From positions 57,159,601 through 57,223,600 of the forward strand of contig CM055097.1 in assembly GCA_029204225.1 (NCBI GenBank): 64,000 nt of DNA. Direction: 5' to 3'. The notes under the pieces are model-generated. The model was not told the origin of the DNA and made no database searches. It saw nothing but the letters and a program-made list of their open reading frames with translations. The DNA is from Diphasiastrum complanatum (Eukaryota > Streptophyta > Lycopodiopsida > Lycopodiales > Lycopodiaceae). A program made the translations under genes and the position numbers. This document shows positions 35,655 to 48,169 of this stretch, one piece after another. Position 1 is the stretch's first letter, and each line of letters starts with the position of its first letter.

Positions 35655-36599
35655 TTAAATAAAATTGACTGGTAACAATGTTACTAGTGCTTTCTTTGGA
35701 ACCACTTCCTTTATGTGTGCAGCTAGCCTATGTAGAATGATTCCCAAGTCACCAAAATGAAAGATTTGCAAGGGACTAGATAGTAGAGCCTGGCCATAAG
35801 GACTTATCGATTCAGAACAAATAAAACCCACTTACACCTGATGTCTGAAATCTTACTTCCACTCTTCAAGTCCTTTACTGTCTTTTTTTGTCCATGCAAT
35901 TAATCCATCTTTCATACTAAAGAAATCATGTGATTCTTCTTCCATGAATTATGTTTGTTAAATTTTATTTTCACATTTTAATTTTGAAAGAGTTTTTTGC
36001 TTTTGCAATCTGAATGCTACAATCATCAATAGTAAATCTCGAAGGATAGGAAAGCTCGTAGCAGGTATGACTGCTCTCTAGTACTATCTCGTATAGACAT
36101 TACTTACTGATCTTATCCTCAATCGAGGCACATCATGAGTGATAATGAGTAATTCCTTGAGCTTAGGTGATAAATGCCCATCTTGAGTGCAAAAGTCACA
36201 TGTACATTGTATTGTGAGCTTATAAAGCTGGTGTCAAATCACTTCAATTTCAATTTTTCAGCTTACTCCATTTTCAAAAAAAAAATTGGACTTTTAAATA
36301 TTGGTCTTTTATTTAAACAGGTGACTTTCATTATTGTGATAGTTTGGATGTACTACTAGCATAGTTGTAGGAGTTGCAAGCAAATTTTGGCAGTATGCAT
36401 TGATGAATCATAGTTTTTATATCAGGTAGCTTGTCATTGAAATATATGGGACTGCTGCGCTCTTACAAAAAATAGATTTTTTACTATTGCGGGCCTGAAG
36501 CTTCTTGTTGCTTCAATATTGTCTCTATAGTCAGTTATTGTTGGAGGTGTGAATATTTCACAAATTAGAAAACTCATTGGATTGTACTCACAAGCTTCA
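35655..36599. other. Non-coding DNA before hAT transposase, copy B
   Basis: Conserved with 14621-15663; nothing coding. Confidence 0.4.
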
Positions 36600-37601
36600 A
36601 TGGAAACTTCCAAAGATGTCAGTGAAACAAGTGCAAAATGTGTAATTAAATACACTAAGAAAAAACAATCTAGCATTCTTGTAATGTTTGGAGCTAACAA
36701 AAAAAAGCACACCGAGAAATATGCTTGTGATGGGTGCAACGAGGAGCAAAAAGTTGATGCAGAACAAGAAAAGATTCAATCATCCAACCTCCGAAAGAAT
36801 CTAGAAGCTCTTAGAATTGCAGAAGCTTGTAGCAAGTGGCAAGATCGATGGATCATTGATTACCCGTGGCTAGAGTTCAACAAAGAATTAGGAATGGTGT
36901 ACTATAAAGTATGCAAGCAACAACCAAACCATTTCAAAAATGTATTTGGAACTTTGGGGAGCACTAACATTCGTGCTAGTGCATGGTTGGATCATGGTAG
37001 GTCCAAAGTCCATAGACATATATATAGAGATCAAATTGAAGCAGAGAAAACAACAATACAAGAAGCGAATGCTACTATTCGCGGTAGAAAAGAAGAGGCG
37101 TTGTGGGCCTTGTTTAAGGTGGCATATTTTATTGCAAAAGAGGATCTTCCCTACACCAAGTTCCAATCTGAACTATGTTTGTTACGATCCCTTGGATTGA
37201 AAACAATGACAAAAAGTCTCTATCAACATGATAAGGCCTGTGCTGAATTTATAAAATACATTGCTGAATCATTACGAGAAAGTATTTTGGACAAAGTAAA
37301 GCAAAGTCCTTTCTTTGGATTAATGGTGGATGAGTCCACGGACATATCCGACAAGAAGTCCTTGATTATGTATTTGTCTTACATTGAAAACTTCAATCCT
37401 ATAACTTCTTATTTTTGTCTTATTTCTTTAGAAAATGAGAATGCCGAATCAATTTACGATGCAATGATGGCTGGTTTTGGTGACTCAAACCTAAATAGCA
37501 ATGACCTAGATTCATTGGACTTTTCGAATGCAATCAACTCTTGGACGAGATCGGCTGAGTATAGGCACATTTTTTTGAAGTCAAATGATAAGTTGATGTA
37601 A
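36600..37601 (+). CDS. hAT transposase, internally deleted but open, copy B
   Basis: One open frame of 333 codons from ATG 36600 (350 from the upstream start at 36549). It keeps the zinc finger (VYYKVCKQQ; the first Cys of copy A is Tyr here), the first catalytic region VDESTDISDKKSL, and then joins at about 37500 to the C-terminal dimerisation end (NAINSWTRSAEYRHIFLKSN). The deletion removes 1,382 bp present in copy A, including the second Asp region and the RW motif, yet leaves the frame open to a natural stop. It cannot be an active transposase. A DNA-binding, dimerising remnant could in principle act as a repressor, but with one finger Cys lost this is speculation. Confidence 0.75.
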   Translation: METSKDVSETSAKCVIKYTKKKQSSILVMFGANKKKHTEKYACDGCNEEQKVDAEQEKIQSSNLRKNLEALRIAEACSKWQDRWIIDYPWLEFNKELGMVYYKVCKQQPNHFKNVFGTLGSTNIRASAWLDHGRSKVHRHIYRDQIEAEKTTIQEANATIRGRKEEALWALFKVAYFIAKEDLPYTKFQSELCLLRSLGLKTMTKSLYQHDKACAEFIKYIAESLRESILDKVKQSPFFGLMVDESTDISDKKSLIMYLSYIENFNPITSYFCLISLENENAESIYDAMMAGFGDSNLNSNDLDSLDFSNAINSWTRSAEYRHIFLKSNDKLM

Positions 37602-40323
37602 AGTTTGTTGTCTACATTTTTGTAAGTTATGAATTTATACACTATTTCAATCTTATCCTTTTTATTTCTGTTTTCATTGGTTAACATATGTATCATGATC
37701 TATTGTGCTAATTGATGATCTTATATGCTTCCCTAAACGTTGTATCAAATTTTTCCTAATGAATTTAAAAAAGAATTTTAGATTTTTGAGTAGTATACTG
37801 CAATTGAGGTAGTGCGATGTGTTTTTATAAGTATTTCAAATACTAATAGATCTTCAGATCTTCTCATAATAAACAAGCATAATCACCATGAAGAATGTGA
37901 TATAGAACGATATTGAATTGATTCCATTGCACAGGTTTGGAACAAGAAGACAATCTCAGAAGATCAGAACAATCTCATTGCTTGTTACTTTAATTTGAAA
38001 AGGCTGTCTATTTTTATGTTTCGGCCTAAAACAAATTCTAGTTAGGTAGCTGAGTGTTTTATACAAGATCTAGAAAAGTTGTTTTTGGTCATGCTGAAAA
38101 AATGAGCTCTTTTTCCTTACAGTGATTCTGTTTGCTGCATAATTTTGTATGTTTCCATGATGATTTCAAGCACTATCTCTTGCAGACGTTTGTTGACTCC
38201 CTCGTATTGAGCAGATGTTTTAGAGTTGATTATACATTGTATGTTGATGTTTTAATGCTGAAATGTGGGTATAAGCTAATGTGCCTTTTATGTGACTAGA
38301 ATGTATTAAGTCGATGTAGAGTTGATGTGACAAAAATCTGTCTAATAAAGATAGAATTTTACATGTTCATACAATGATTCAAAGTACCATTTTAGCCAAC
38401 AACGTACTTTTTTGGTAAGTTTTTAGGCTTTTGTGAGATTTTTCTGTAAGCTTTAGAAATTTAAATGCGGCAATCTTACAGAAAGTGTTATGTCTATTGG
38501 TGGCTTTTGTTTTTGTCCTTAAGCATGTGTTCTCGTGTTGATGCACAACTGTTTTCCACATGTTGATGCATAATTGGTGTTCTCGTATGTATGTAGGGAG
38601 TAAGGTTCCGATATCCTTAACAAATTGCACATCTTTGGTTTTGGTAAGACCCAGTTTGTTGACTCTGCCTATCCTTCACATGAAAATATAGTTCATCAAT
38701 AAATGAACGAAAATGAATCAAATTCAATGCTTCCTGCATGAAATATTTTTTAAAATCACTTTGAATATTGAATACAATTAGCTTTTAATTGCACTTTTTT
38801 GTGTGCACATAAGTCTTTTGCAAAGCTTTGTTGATATTCTTAAAGAAATGTTTGCATGATTGTAGTGGTTGACGTTTCTAGTTTTATAGGTTTTATTGCA
38901 TGTGTTATGATAGCAAATATTTCTAAAGATAATTTTGGAGATGTTTTGGCCTATTGTCCATTCATAATTTTGATAGGCTTTTGAGGCATGTCACAAAATC
39001 AGCTATGCAGTTAAGATTGCAGTTGCACCATATAGTATGGGTACATTTGTGAAGCATATCAATGACCTCATTTAGAAGGAAACAAGAGGCATGCTGAAGA
39101 TCCTCTTCTACAATGTTATCAATGATGCAATGTTGTGCACGGAGCATGCTGGCTGGAAGACTCTTACCTGCTATGGATGTTGTCTATGGCTTAAAGAGAC
39201 AAGGAAAAACCCTTTCTGGTTTTGGAGTCTAGCTTATAAGTTAAAATGGTGTTTTTTAATACCAGCTTCAATTGATTATACTATCTTCGAGAACTCCATT
39301 AAGTAGGGCTTTAGTTTATGATATACTTTTCTTATGAGCTATTGAAGGATTCTGGCATGACTGCAAGCCTCACCTTGTTATGAATTTACAAATGTCGCTT
39401 TCTTTGAATGTATTTCATCATTGGCATGGCACCATCTCTTGAGATAATGAAAATGATGGACGATTAGAGTTTGGATGTCTTTGTTGGAGACTTCTAATGT
39501 ACTTGCTATTGTGCAATTTGATGTTGTTATATCTCATTTTGATCCTTTCAAGGCATTGTTTAACTTTTTTTTTTGCATCAAAATTCTGTTGCCATGGTTA
39601 CAATAACATAATTGTAGTTGAATCGATCATGCTAGTGTAAGTTGTAAATTTAATGCTAAGGTTTTATTGTTTGTCTTATTTTTGGGTGGAGGACAACTAC
39701 AAATTAGTGCAGAAAATTAGACGGCAAGCTAGAATTTTTCACAGTTTTAAACCTTAGACAGTTTGTTTTAATAGGATTTTTTAGACAGTTTTTTAATTAT
39801 TGTAGGATTCACGAGGCTATGTTTCAAAAATTCTAGGATTCCACAGATATTAATTTTAAAAAACCGATACATGAACATGTGTATAGGAAAATTTAGTATA
39901 ACTCCAAAGAGGTTTCCCGATCACTGGGGTGTGGGGGGTGAGTGTAATAATACCTCCCCTCCTCTCAAAAGTACAATCTGTTGGAGAATTGACAGGGGAG
40001 GAAAGTGGCGCACCTCCCAACAAGCCTGTCACCTCTCTCCTTGCAAAGCCCGCTTAGTCTTAAAAAATAAAATAAAATTCAAGTTTCAAATCTTAATGTT
40101 TAGAAGTTAAAACTTTTAGCACTAAGATTGTTAATCTTAGAAAAATCTATTCTAAGGTAAATCTTGAAGGCTTGTCCTTCTCAGGCCGTACTTTCTTCTT
40201 TCTTCCTCTCTGTACTTGCATATCTCCAAAGGATTGGAGAACTCTGTGGTACGTTGGAGTTGGAGAGGGGAGAAAGGGTCAGAATTGAATTTCATTAAGT
40301 CTTTGGGGTCCATGAGCCATGTG
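37602..40323. other. Non-coding tail of copy B
   Basis: 37602-38097 is unique to copy B (lost in A). From 38137 it parallels 20236-22371. No gene recognised. Confidence 0.5.
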
Positions 40324-40765
40324 GACATCTACTTGCAAGACTTCCAAGAGGCTGCTTCGTGGTTTTTTAACTGCATAGACGGGGTACTCCTTAAGCTACA
40401 TTTCATTCTGGGCTTGCCCAAGGAATATCATTTGGAGGTACGCCGTAATCAGCCACAGTCCTTAGAGGATGCTATGCGTTTTGCTCGGATTTTCGACGAT
40501 ACGCACATGATAACCCTCAAAGAGCAACCAAATCCCAAAGCCAAAGACAAATGATCTGCCGATCCTTCTTTCAAAAAGGGCAAGGAGCGCATGGTCAGCG
40601 AAGCTTCTCCTTCGGGGAAGAAAAAGAAGCGCCCTCGGTTGGAGAGAGCGGGCTTCCACAAGGCCAAAAGCAACGGGCTATACTTCTCCTGCATGGAGAA
40701 GGGGCACCTTTCTAAGGACTGCCCGAAGAGATGGAAGAAGGGTGGCCACTCCTTTAAGGCAGCAG
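40324..40765 (+). pseudogene. Ty3 gag C-terminal fragment
   Basis: Begins exactly where copy B of the duplicated block ends. Encodes FQEAASWFFNCIDGVLLKLH, GLPKEYHLEVRRNQPQSLED, AMRFARIFDD, then after a TGA a lysine-rich stretch and a zinc knuckle, YFSCMEKGHLSKDC, in which the first Cys is Tyr. It is related to gag at 2034-3050 and 42866-43658. Nothing of pol follows. Confidence 0.75.
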
Positions 40766-42860
40766 GTATCCTAGCCATTGTGGTCCTAAGTGAATATGTC
40801 AGTAGGTTGAGTTTTTAGCTCTAAATGCTATATTCCAACCATGTCGAGTATAGACCTACGTCCTATATTCCAAGGAGGTAGGGTGAAATTACCAATCAAC
40901 ATTATGAGACATACATGCAATTCAAACTTCAAGTTTTATACTCTAATCACGATTTGGATTCAGAACTTGAAAGGCCTTTCATACAGAATAAAAATATCTC
41001 CCCTCATGCAACAATTCTTTCAAGATGTGCTCCTAGTCTATATTATCCATTAGACTTTATCATCAAAGAAAAATATCTCAAAAGATCAACGTTCATGGTT
41101 CCTCTTACAACTTAGAGATATCATTCCAAGGCACACAATAAAAGGGATACAACCCAATAACATTCCCCAAAGATAGAATGAATCAAATTGTAGTGAAGAT
41201 AATACTTGGGACTTTTTGATGGCTCCCAATCCAAATGACGCGCTAAGAAATCCGAGACCGGAGGTTGCCTTTTGTCTACCTTTCCTTGTAGAAGTGCTCG
41301 GGAATGTGTTGAAGGGTAGTGTCTCAAACCCGCTTCCAAAGTGATGGAACTTCCAAGGATATAGCCATAATATTGATTATGCCCACGGAGGGACAAATGA
41401 GCTAGTATCTCGCTACTCAGTGAGTAGACATAATGTGCTCTCAAAAGTATAACTTTGGCCTCATATCCTTTCTCGTAAGAATAACGAAAAAGTATATAAT
41501 TTTATCACTCTCTACACACACCCCTCATTTCAATGAATCAATTGATATAATGATGTGATACTATGAGTACTTTATCAAAGAAAATTTCTCACTTATCACT
41601 CATACTCACAAACACCATGAAACTGAATCTATAATAAGTCCATAAATGTAAAATGAAGATCTCTCAACCATTTCTCTCTTTCTTTCTCTCAAAAACTAAG
41701 CTCTCTAAAAAATTAGTAGTCTCAAAAAGTGGTAATCCCAAAAAGTATTAATCTCTCAAACTAGAAACTTTGCACTATTGACTCGATAATATATATCTCA
41801 ATGAGCAAAATCTCTAAGCTTTTATAGGAGATGGGGAGGGGTTTGCCACGTTGGAATGAAGCCAAAGTGGTGATGATACCATAAAGATTTTTGCTCAGCA
41901 CCCGTGTGCTTTCGTCATTTATCTTTTACTCCCATTTAAGTGTGCATAAAGGCCTTGCATCTCATTGGACCATGTCTCGACTTTGCATTTTTGGAAGGTG
42001 GGAAAGGGTTTACTTGCCCATTTTGTCACTTTCTATTCTATCATTGAAAGGTAAGACCCCTTGACCAAAGTCAAGAGTCTTTAAGGTTGTGATCTCCTCT
42101 TGTCTCCTATACAAGGAAGGGGAGAGCCTTCATTTTCTTTTCTTTCTTCTCTTTTCATTTTGTCAAGTCAAAATATCCCATAGCACTTGCGGTGGGTCAC
42201 ACCCGTTTAGGACCGTTCTTGTCTATGGAGGGTTGCACCTTGTCTGTAAAGGTCTTGACTTTTGTTCCCAATATCAATTTGAGTGCATGAACTATTATTG
42301 CTTCCCTTAGATCAGCTTTGTTGGCTTGTTAGTGATTTGCATAGGAATGTTCACTGATGCTTTGATGTCGATTCTCTTCAACTCTTCGGTCTCAGATTTC
42401 TTTTTAGGTCTCAAGGAAAAGAACGTCCTGCAAAATCTCAAATACCTTTCTATACTAATAAAAACCCAAGGTTACATAGATGAAATCAGACGTACATCAG
42501 CCGAATCAAACTTGATAGCCAATTCTAAGGCTAATTTTTATTTAAAAACTCTATAGTTTTTTTTGGACGAATTGGGACCCCTTCGGCATGGGCTATACTG
42601 GCCAAATCTATGCTGGTCACACCTTGATTTAATCAACTTCTATTAGAAACCATACAATATATTGCATAAAACTTTGAAAATTAGCTCAATTTTTTGTGCT
42701 AAATGATCGGCTAACAAATTAGGATCATGGTCAAGACACTCCCATGGATCAATCAACCTCTAATCCTACCTTTGATTTATCTAAACCTGATAGTGTGGCA
42801 CAAGCACTAAAAATACCTCCTCCTGTTAAAGTGTATAAAGAGGAAAAGAAAGAGAGGAGT
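40766..42860. other. Non-coding DNA, nothing recognised
   Basis: About 2.1 kb of AT-rich sequence. Several 60-110 codon open stretches occur (for example 41444-41121 minus), without known motifs or support. It may include untracked LTR sequence. Confidence 0.45.
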
Positions 42861-42865
42861 CTATA

Positions 42866-43658
42866 AGTAGTTAATTCATGGTCTAATGTTAGGAATAAAT
42901 ATTTTGACGTGAATATATTTTATGAAAGTGAAAAACTCTCCCCCACCACTATTTTCTAGATGTAAAAGCCTTAGTCTGGTGGGAGGTTTTTGTAGCCAAA
43001 GAATAACAACCCTTAACATGGGAGACATTTTGCCTAGTATTCAAAAAATACTTTCTTCCACTGTTTGATGATTATGAACATTTTCAAAAGCTTTCAAAAT
43101 TAACCATGGCTAAAGGCCTTGATCGATTCATTCAAGATATCTATGAGTATCTTACTCCTCTTCATAGTGAAATACCTCCAAAGATACAAATGCTCATGTT
43201 TATTGATGGATTACCGAAAGACTATCAAGTGGATGTTAGAAGGAATCATCTTGATACCCAAGAAGATGCTATTAGGGTTGCAAATTTTTTGGATGATACT
43301 CCTAAGCCACATAAGAGCTATCACCCTAATGAGCAAAAGAAGGGTTTCCAATTTTAAAGAAAGGATAACAAAGTTACCAATGAGGAATCTTAAAATCCTA
43401 ATTCTAAGAAATCCAAACACCACTTTAATAGATATCAAGGTGACAAGAAGGACCTAGCAGAAACTCGAAGAAGAATCTTTGCTTCAAGTGCAATGTAGAG
43501 GGTCACCTTGCACACGATTGTGTCAAAAACAAAGCCTCAACCTCAAGTATCATATCTCAAAGTAATGAGATGGATATTTGTTTTCTTAGTTCAATGTTTT
43601 ATGGACCTAATGAGTTAATTTGGATTAAGGGTAAAATTGGAGGACATGTTATCTAATA
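42866..43658 (+). pseudogene. Ty3 gag fragment with intact zinc knuckle
   Basis: Readable as WSNVRNKYFDV, LTWETFCLVFKKYFLPLFDD, then open 43106-43357 with FIQDIYEYLTPLHSEIPPKI and DYQVDVRRNHLDTQEDAIRV. After a stop and frame change, a perfect CCHC knuckle CFKCNVEGHLAHDC lies near 43478-43520. NELIWIKGKIGGHVI, the likely start of protease, follows and ends at a stop. Several stops break the frame. Confidence 0.75.
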
Positions 43659-43927
43659 GGGTCTTTTCACATCGGCCGCTTGTAGATCTTTACGAGTTGC
43701 GGAGTTGTCTTTTATGCCAATGATGTGCTTCCATAAGGGTGTTAATGGATCTTAGGGTTAATGGATGCTAGAGTTAGATTTGGATCTTCCATTCATGCTG
43801 AAATCTGAACTATACTATCGCTCTCATGGGAACGAATCTACGCGTGACAACTAACTTTGTCTCTTTGATGCTAGATTGATTAGATCTTGGATTCGGGCTA
43901 GGCAAGGAAAGAAACCCACTACAATTT

Positions 43928-43946
43928 TGGCACCATTGCCGAAGAG
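43928..43946 (+). other. Decayed primer binding site, Tat/Athila type
   Basis: TGGCACCATTGCCGAAGAG; differs from the common TGGCGCC-TTGCCGGGGA at a few G-to-A positions. Confidence 0.6.
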
Positions 43947-45062
43947 CTATGCCAAATTTTCAGCATGTTTGTTGAATGGTTAACTTGCACTAGGCATCTT
44001 GTCGTGGCATGAATAGTATTAGATCTACATTTTCGGTTAGTTTGGGAGTGATTTTTTTTTATTTGAGTGGATTTGCTTGTCTGAATATCTTTCCTTGTTC
44101 TACAATCCGATTAGATTTCAAATCTCATTCATATTTGGATCTGAGATATAAAAAAAAAAAAAACAAAAATCGGTCAAATCTGCCAGATTTTGGTCAAAAA
44201 GAGACAAAAATTGTCATCAGAGCTGATAACTTTTTGCCGTCTTTCAGAAAACCTTCATCGAGTTGCAGACACCTTTGGTTTTGATCATAGAACCTTCAGT
44301 TTGAAGGGCGAACAATCCTTCCCAGCAGGTTTTTAGAGACATTAGAAAAATCGTCAAAAACGTCAAAAAATCACCAAAACCCTAAAAATACAGAAAAAGA
44401 ACCTTCGCTCGATTCACTGTGCATAGGTGTGATTCAGATCTATCTACTGCCAGGTTGGCGAAGAATAATATAAAAAATAGAAGGGTTTTTTGAGGATCAG
44501 TTGTCATATTGCCATATTTTTGTCAAAAAAGTCACTTTTTTGCAAAAGTACTAGTATTACTGTTGATCTTTGACAAAACCTTTACCGAGTTTCCAAAACA
44601 TTCTATTTATAGTAAAATACTATTTTTGGGCTCTTCTTGTCTAGATCATAAAAAATCTTGAATTTTACCCTCGCCAAACTATAGAAACCGTATTTTTTTT
44701 GTGTCAGAAACCTTCGCCGCGTTTACCCTAGCTTTATCTGTGTCAGATCTTGCATTTGAGAGTTTCTCAAAGGTTATTCCCTCAAAAATTGTTAGAAAAG
44801 TTGATCAAAGTGTTTTTTTTTTTTCTAAAATAGCATTGTTGAACCATCGCCGAGCCAATCTTCGCCTAGGGAACCTTTGCCAAGTTTTGATTTTTTAGAT
44901 CAAGTCTGTGTCAAAATTTGGGTCAAATCTGATACATTCTGATTTTATTCTGAAAATTTTTTCATTTTTTGAGAAGTATCGATTGATTGAATTTCGAAAT
45001 CTTTTTCATGATATAGAAATTTGATTCTTGGAAAGTGAAATAAATCAAACAGATCTGATCTG

Positions 45063-46193
45063 AGATAGTTTTGATTGGAAAATGTCTATGGCAAAATTTT
45101 TCCTCAAGATAGCACAAGATTGGTACTATAATCAAGATGAAACTGAGCGTACAGATTGGGAGGTTGTTAAATGAGCCCTTATCACACGGTTCAAACCTCA
45201 GACTCTTCATAGAAGACCCTTTTCTACTTTTAAGTAAAATTAAAACGGGAAAGAGAGAAATGGCTCAAGATTACATTGAACGAGTGAAACGTCTCAGATC
45301 TGAGTGCGAACCTGAGTTGATTAACGAAAATGCCATGATTATGTGGTTTTTGTCAGGTAACCTAAACGAATCAGACGTGAGCTGAAACGCCATAATGAGT
45401 ATGCACTCTTGCAAAGTGCTATGGACAATGGAATTCGGGAGGAGGATGAAGATTCAGATGATGAGCCGAATATCAATATGTTGTCTTATACAGCAGGGCA
45501 GACTACTATGACATCCACCACTATGGCATCAACAAATGCCAACACTACTGCATAAATGATGCTCAATGAGTTCGAGAAACTCAGGAAGAACTAGCAGAAA
45601 TAGATGAAAAAGTTGCAGTCACAATTTGATGAGAAGATCAAAGCATTGGAAGATTTCCACGAAAAAGCGAACAAGAATCTGAGAAGTTAGCAAAGACTTT
45701 TCCTACCAGAAAAAATGTCTGGTGAAGACCAGTATCTCAGAATAAATCAAGTATACCCTTGATGGTGGTCATCAGAGCACCGAAGCAGAAAGAACCAGTA
45801 GCGAATCCAGTACCTACTGATTCTATACCATTAATCGATATAGCAACAACATCTGGAGTCTATCCCAATCTTTATGCAGAAAAAAGAAGATATCAGGATA
45901 TGAGGCTGTGGATTAAACATCTGCAAGAGGAAGAGAAGCTTGAAGCTACTAAAGCAACAACCGAAGTTCGTCCTTCACCACTGCAACCACCAAGAAATTC
46001 ATGTATAGATATGAATGATCAGTTGCATCATCATGAAGAACCCTTCAAGATGACTGAATCGGAAGCGCTGCAAATAGAATTGCTCATGAATATTTTATCT
46101 AGTAAGATTAATATTCCATTGGGAGAGTTCCTGAAGTTGGTGCCAAAAGCAAAACAAGTCTTAGCGCAAAAGTTAGCTCAAGCAAAACCATAA
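45063..46193 (+). pseudogene. gag region of the Tat-like element
   Basis: Fragments in more than one frame: FFLKIAQDWYYNQDETERTD, LITRFKP, then DPFLLLSKIKTGKREMAQDY and VKRLRSECEPELINENAMIM. Downstream come a Thr/Ala-rich stretch and a coiled-coil-like stretch (MMLNEFEKLRKN..QKQMKKLQSQFDEKIK). ORF 45759-46193 encodes a hydrophilic linker ending KLVPKAKQVLAQKLAQAKP. No zinc knuckle is seen. Stops at about 45557, 45590 and 45690 break the frame. Confidence 0.65.
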
Positions 46194-46261
46194 GTCCATC
46201 AAGAGCCACTTTTTTGTGCTGGATTTGAAGAATCTAATGAAGTACTCCCTGTCGGAGCCAT

Positions 46262-46834
46262 TTGGGAAGTGAACAAAAGAATATCACCCTATCGATACAG
46301 CATAGACAATTTCTTAAGGAAGCAGCTGTGATAGATGGGGGTTCAGGAGTTAACCTGATTTTTACAAAGCTATGTGCAAAATGGGGCCTTACAAAGATCA
46401 AGCCTGCGACTTTTGCCATTAAGCTAGCTGATCAAACGACAGTTCGTCCAAAAGGAATGGTTGAAGATATACCTGTAAACATTGCAGGAGTACAGTTCGT
46501 CATTACTTTTGTAGTAATGGACTTTCCAGAAGCACCAAATTTTTATCGAGTCCTATTGGGACGTCCATGGTTACGAGTTGCGCAAGTTATTCATAACTGG
46601 GGTATCGGGAAAATCACTTTTGCAAATCGTGAACGTGCAGTCAAAGTTGATCTTGCAACTTGGACTATCAAACTCGTGGTTCAAAAAAAAGATGATGATT
46701 CATCAACAATGGATCATACTTGTGACCGACCAGAGAAAAATTTGGGAGTTCATTACGATTCTCAAATGGATACTATCAACTGGAATGAAGCTCTTGCAAC
46801 GATTGATTGTACAGCAGGATATATGTGTCAATAG
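46262..46834 (+). CDS. Retropepsin-like protease of the Tat-like element
   Basis: 190 open codons. FLKEAAVIDGGSGVNLIFTK near residues 18-37 is the active-site region (Asp-Gly-Gly rather than Asp-Ser/Thr-Gly, as in some Tat and Athila elements). RVLLGRPWLRVAQVIHNW near 99-116 is the second signature. It would process the polyprotein. The ORF is probably part of a longer gag-pol frame, the rest of which is interrupted. Confidence 0.8.
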   Translation: MGSEQKNITLSIQHRQFLKEAAVIDGGSGVNLIFTKLCAKWGLTKIKPATFAIKLADQTTVRPKGMVEDIPVNIAGVQFVITFVVMDFPEAPNFYRVLLGRPWLRVAQVIHNWGIGKITFANRERAVKVDLATWTIKLVVQKKDDDSSTMDHTCDRPEKNLGVHYDSQMDTINWNEALATIDCTAGYMCQ

Positions 46835-47193
46835 GATAATTAGACAGATTTGAGTGAGATTTCATTATTGGATCGAACCATGGATACACCGATCACTTTT
46901 CCATTGAATGTGCTGAATGTAGTTTGGATATCAACAGAACCTATACCAAATCCGATTGAAGATGACCTCATACCTATGAGTCATGCCTTGACTTATGATG
47001 ACAATGCAGAACTTACGGATGAGAAGATTCTCAATCATATGGATCCGACCAGATTTGGAGTGCGCAATGCTCCTATTTTAAACGTTATACATTGGATGAT
47101 GTGGTTATCATGTTACCTAAAGCACATCGTGAACATGAAGAACACGTGTCAGACTCGAAAGATGTTTAGGATAGCCCAGCTAGGACACAGCCA
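46835..47193 (+). pseudogene. Spacer between protease and reverse transcriptase
   Basis: ORF 46850-47197 encodes an acidic linker without motif, ending in a frame change before the reverse transcriptase. Confidence 0.5.
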
Positions 47194-48140
47194 ATGAATC
47201 TTGCTGAACAAGGAGAACCAGAAAAGATTGTACAAGTTGGTCCTGAACAGTATCAAGCACTCCGCATGCTACTTATTAAGTATCAAGATTGCTTTGCATG
47301 GACTTATCAATATCTGAAGGGTATTCTTACGTCAGTTATTGAACATACCATACCTTTAGTAACTGATGCAGTTCCAAAGGTTACAAAATTCTATTGCTAT
47401 AATCCTAATGTTGCGGATCTGATAAAGAAAGAACTGCAGATATTGCTTGACACCGATTTCATTTATGAGATCGAGCATATTGAGTGGATCTCACCGATTG
47501 TCATTGTTCCTAAGAAGAATGGAAAATTGAGAATTTGTGTCAATCTCAAGGCTTTAAACAAAGTGACACAGAAGGATCACTTTCCGTTACCTTTTACTGA
47601 AAGCATTTTGGATCGCCTTGCTGGAGCGGAAGCTTATAGTTTCTTGGATGGATTTAGTGGTTACAACCAGGTTAAGATTGCACCCGCTGATCGTCACAAA
47701 ACAACTTTTGCAACAGAATGGGACACCTATGCTTACAAAGTAATGTCGTTTGGACTCTTTAATGCACCAAGTTCATTCCAAAGAGTAATGCAATTTGCTT
47801 TTAAAGATTATCTGCAGAAATTCCTTGAAATTTACTTGGATGACCTGGGAGTCCATAGTATAGATACAGACCACCTAGATCAATTGGAGAAAGTATTTGA
47901 AAGATGTCGCAAATATCAAATTTTTCTAAATCCAGAAAAATGCCAGATATGGGTTTCCCGCAAAATTGTGCTTGGGCATGTGATTATTCTAAGCTCAAGA
48001 TGATTGTGGAATTGCCACCGCCAACAACAATTCGTGGGGTTTATGTGTTTATGGGCCATGTGAACTACTATCAAATTTTTATTATCTTCTTTGCGGATTT
48101 AGCAAGACACAAAATTATTACATTTGTTATGGTGGAAATT
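47194..48140 (+). pseudogene. Ty3 reverse transcriptase of the Tat-like element, truncated
   Basis: 269 open codons to 48003, continuing in another frame to about 48105. Visible blocks: WISPIVIVPKKNGKLRICVN, AYSFLDGFSGYNQVKI with the first catalytic Asp, FATEWDTYAYKVMSFGLFNA, and the YLDD catalytic box in LEIYLDDLGVHS, then KCQIWVSRKIVLGHV. The next frame gives LPPPTTIRGVYVFMGHVNYY, the link toward RNase H. Catalytic residues look intact, but the enzyme is cut off before RNase H. Confidence 0.88.
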
Positions 48141-48169
48141 TGAACGATGATTCAAATATCCTTCTTCAA

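Larger units (their letters stand above)
31384..40323. repeat. Duplicated block, copy B
   Basis: An uninterrupted 8.9-kb version of the block also found at 31-445 and 10838-22371. It starts ATTGAGCCGG and ends GAGCCATGTGG. Both the Ty3 insertion and the 18.0-20.2 kb insertion of copy A are absent here. It lacks 1,382 bp of hAT transposase (equivalent to 16561-17942). Confidence 0.85.
43928..48140 (+). mobile_element. Truncated Ty3 element of Tat/Ogre/Athila type
   Basis: TGGCACCATTGCCGAAGAG at 43928-43946 resembles the TGGCGCC-TTGCCGGGGA primer site typical of plant Tat and Athila lineages. A 1.1-kb leader, gag (45063-46193), protease (46262-46834) and reverse transcriptase (47194-48100) follow in order. 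The element stops inside the region after reverse transcriptase, where an unrelated copia fragment begins. RNase H, integrase and the 3' LTR are missing. A possible 5' LTR of about 276 bp (43647-43922, TGTTATC to CACTACA) is unconfirmed. Confidence 0.75.

Noticed and set aside
41121-41444. Minus-strand 107-codon ORF as a gene
   Set aside because: No motif, no repeat partner, and random ORFs of this length are expected.
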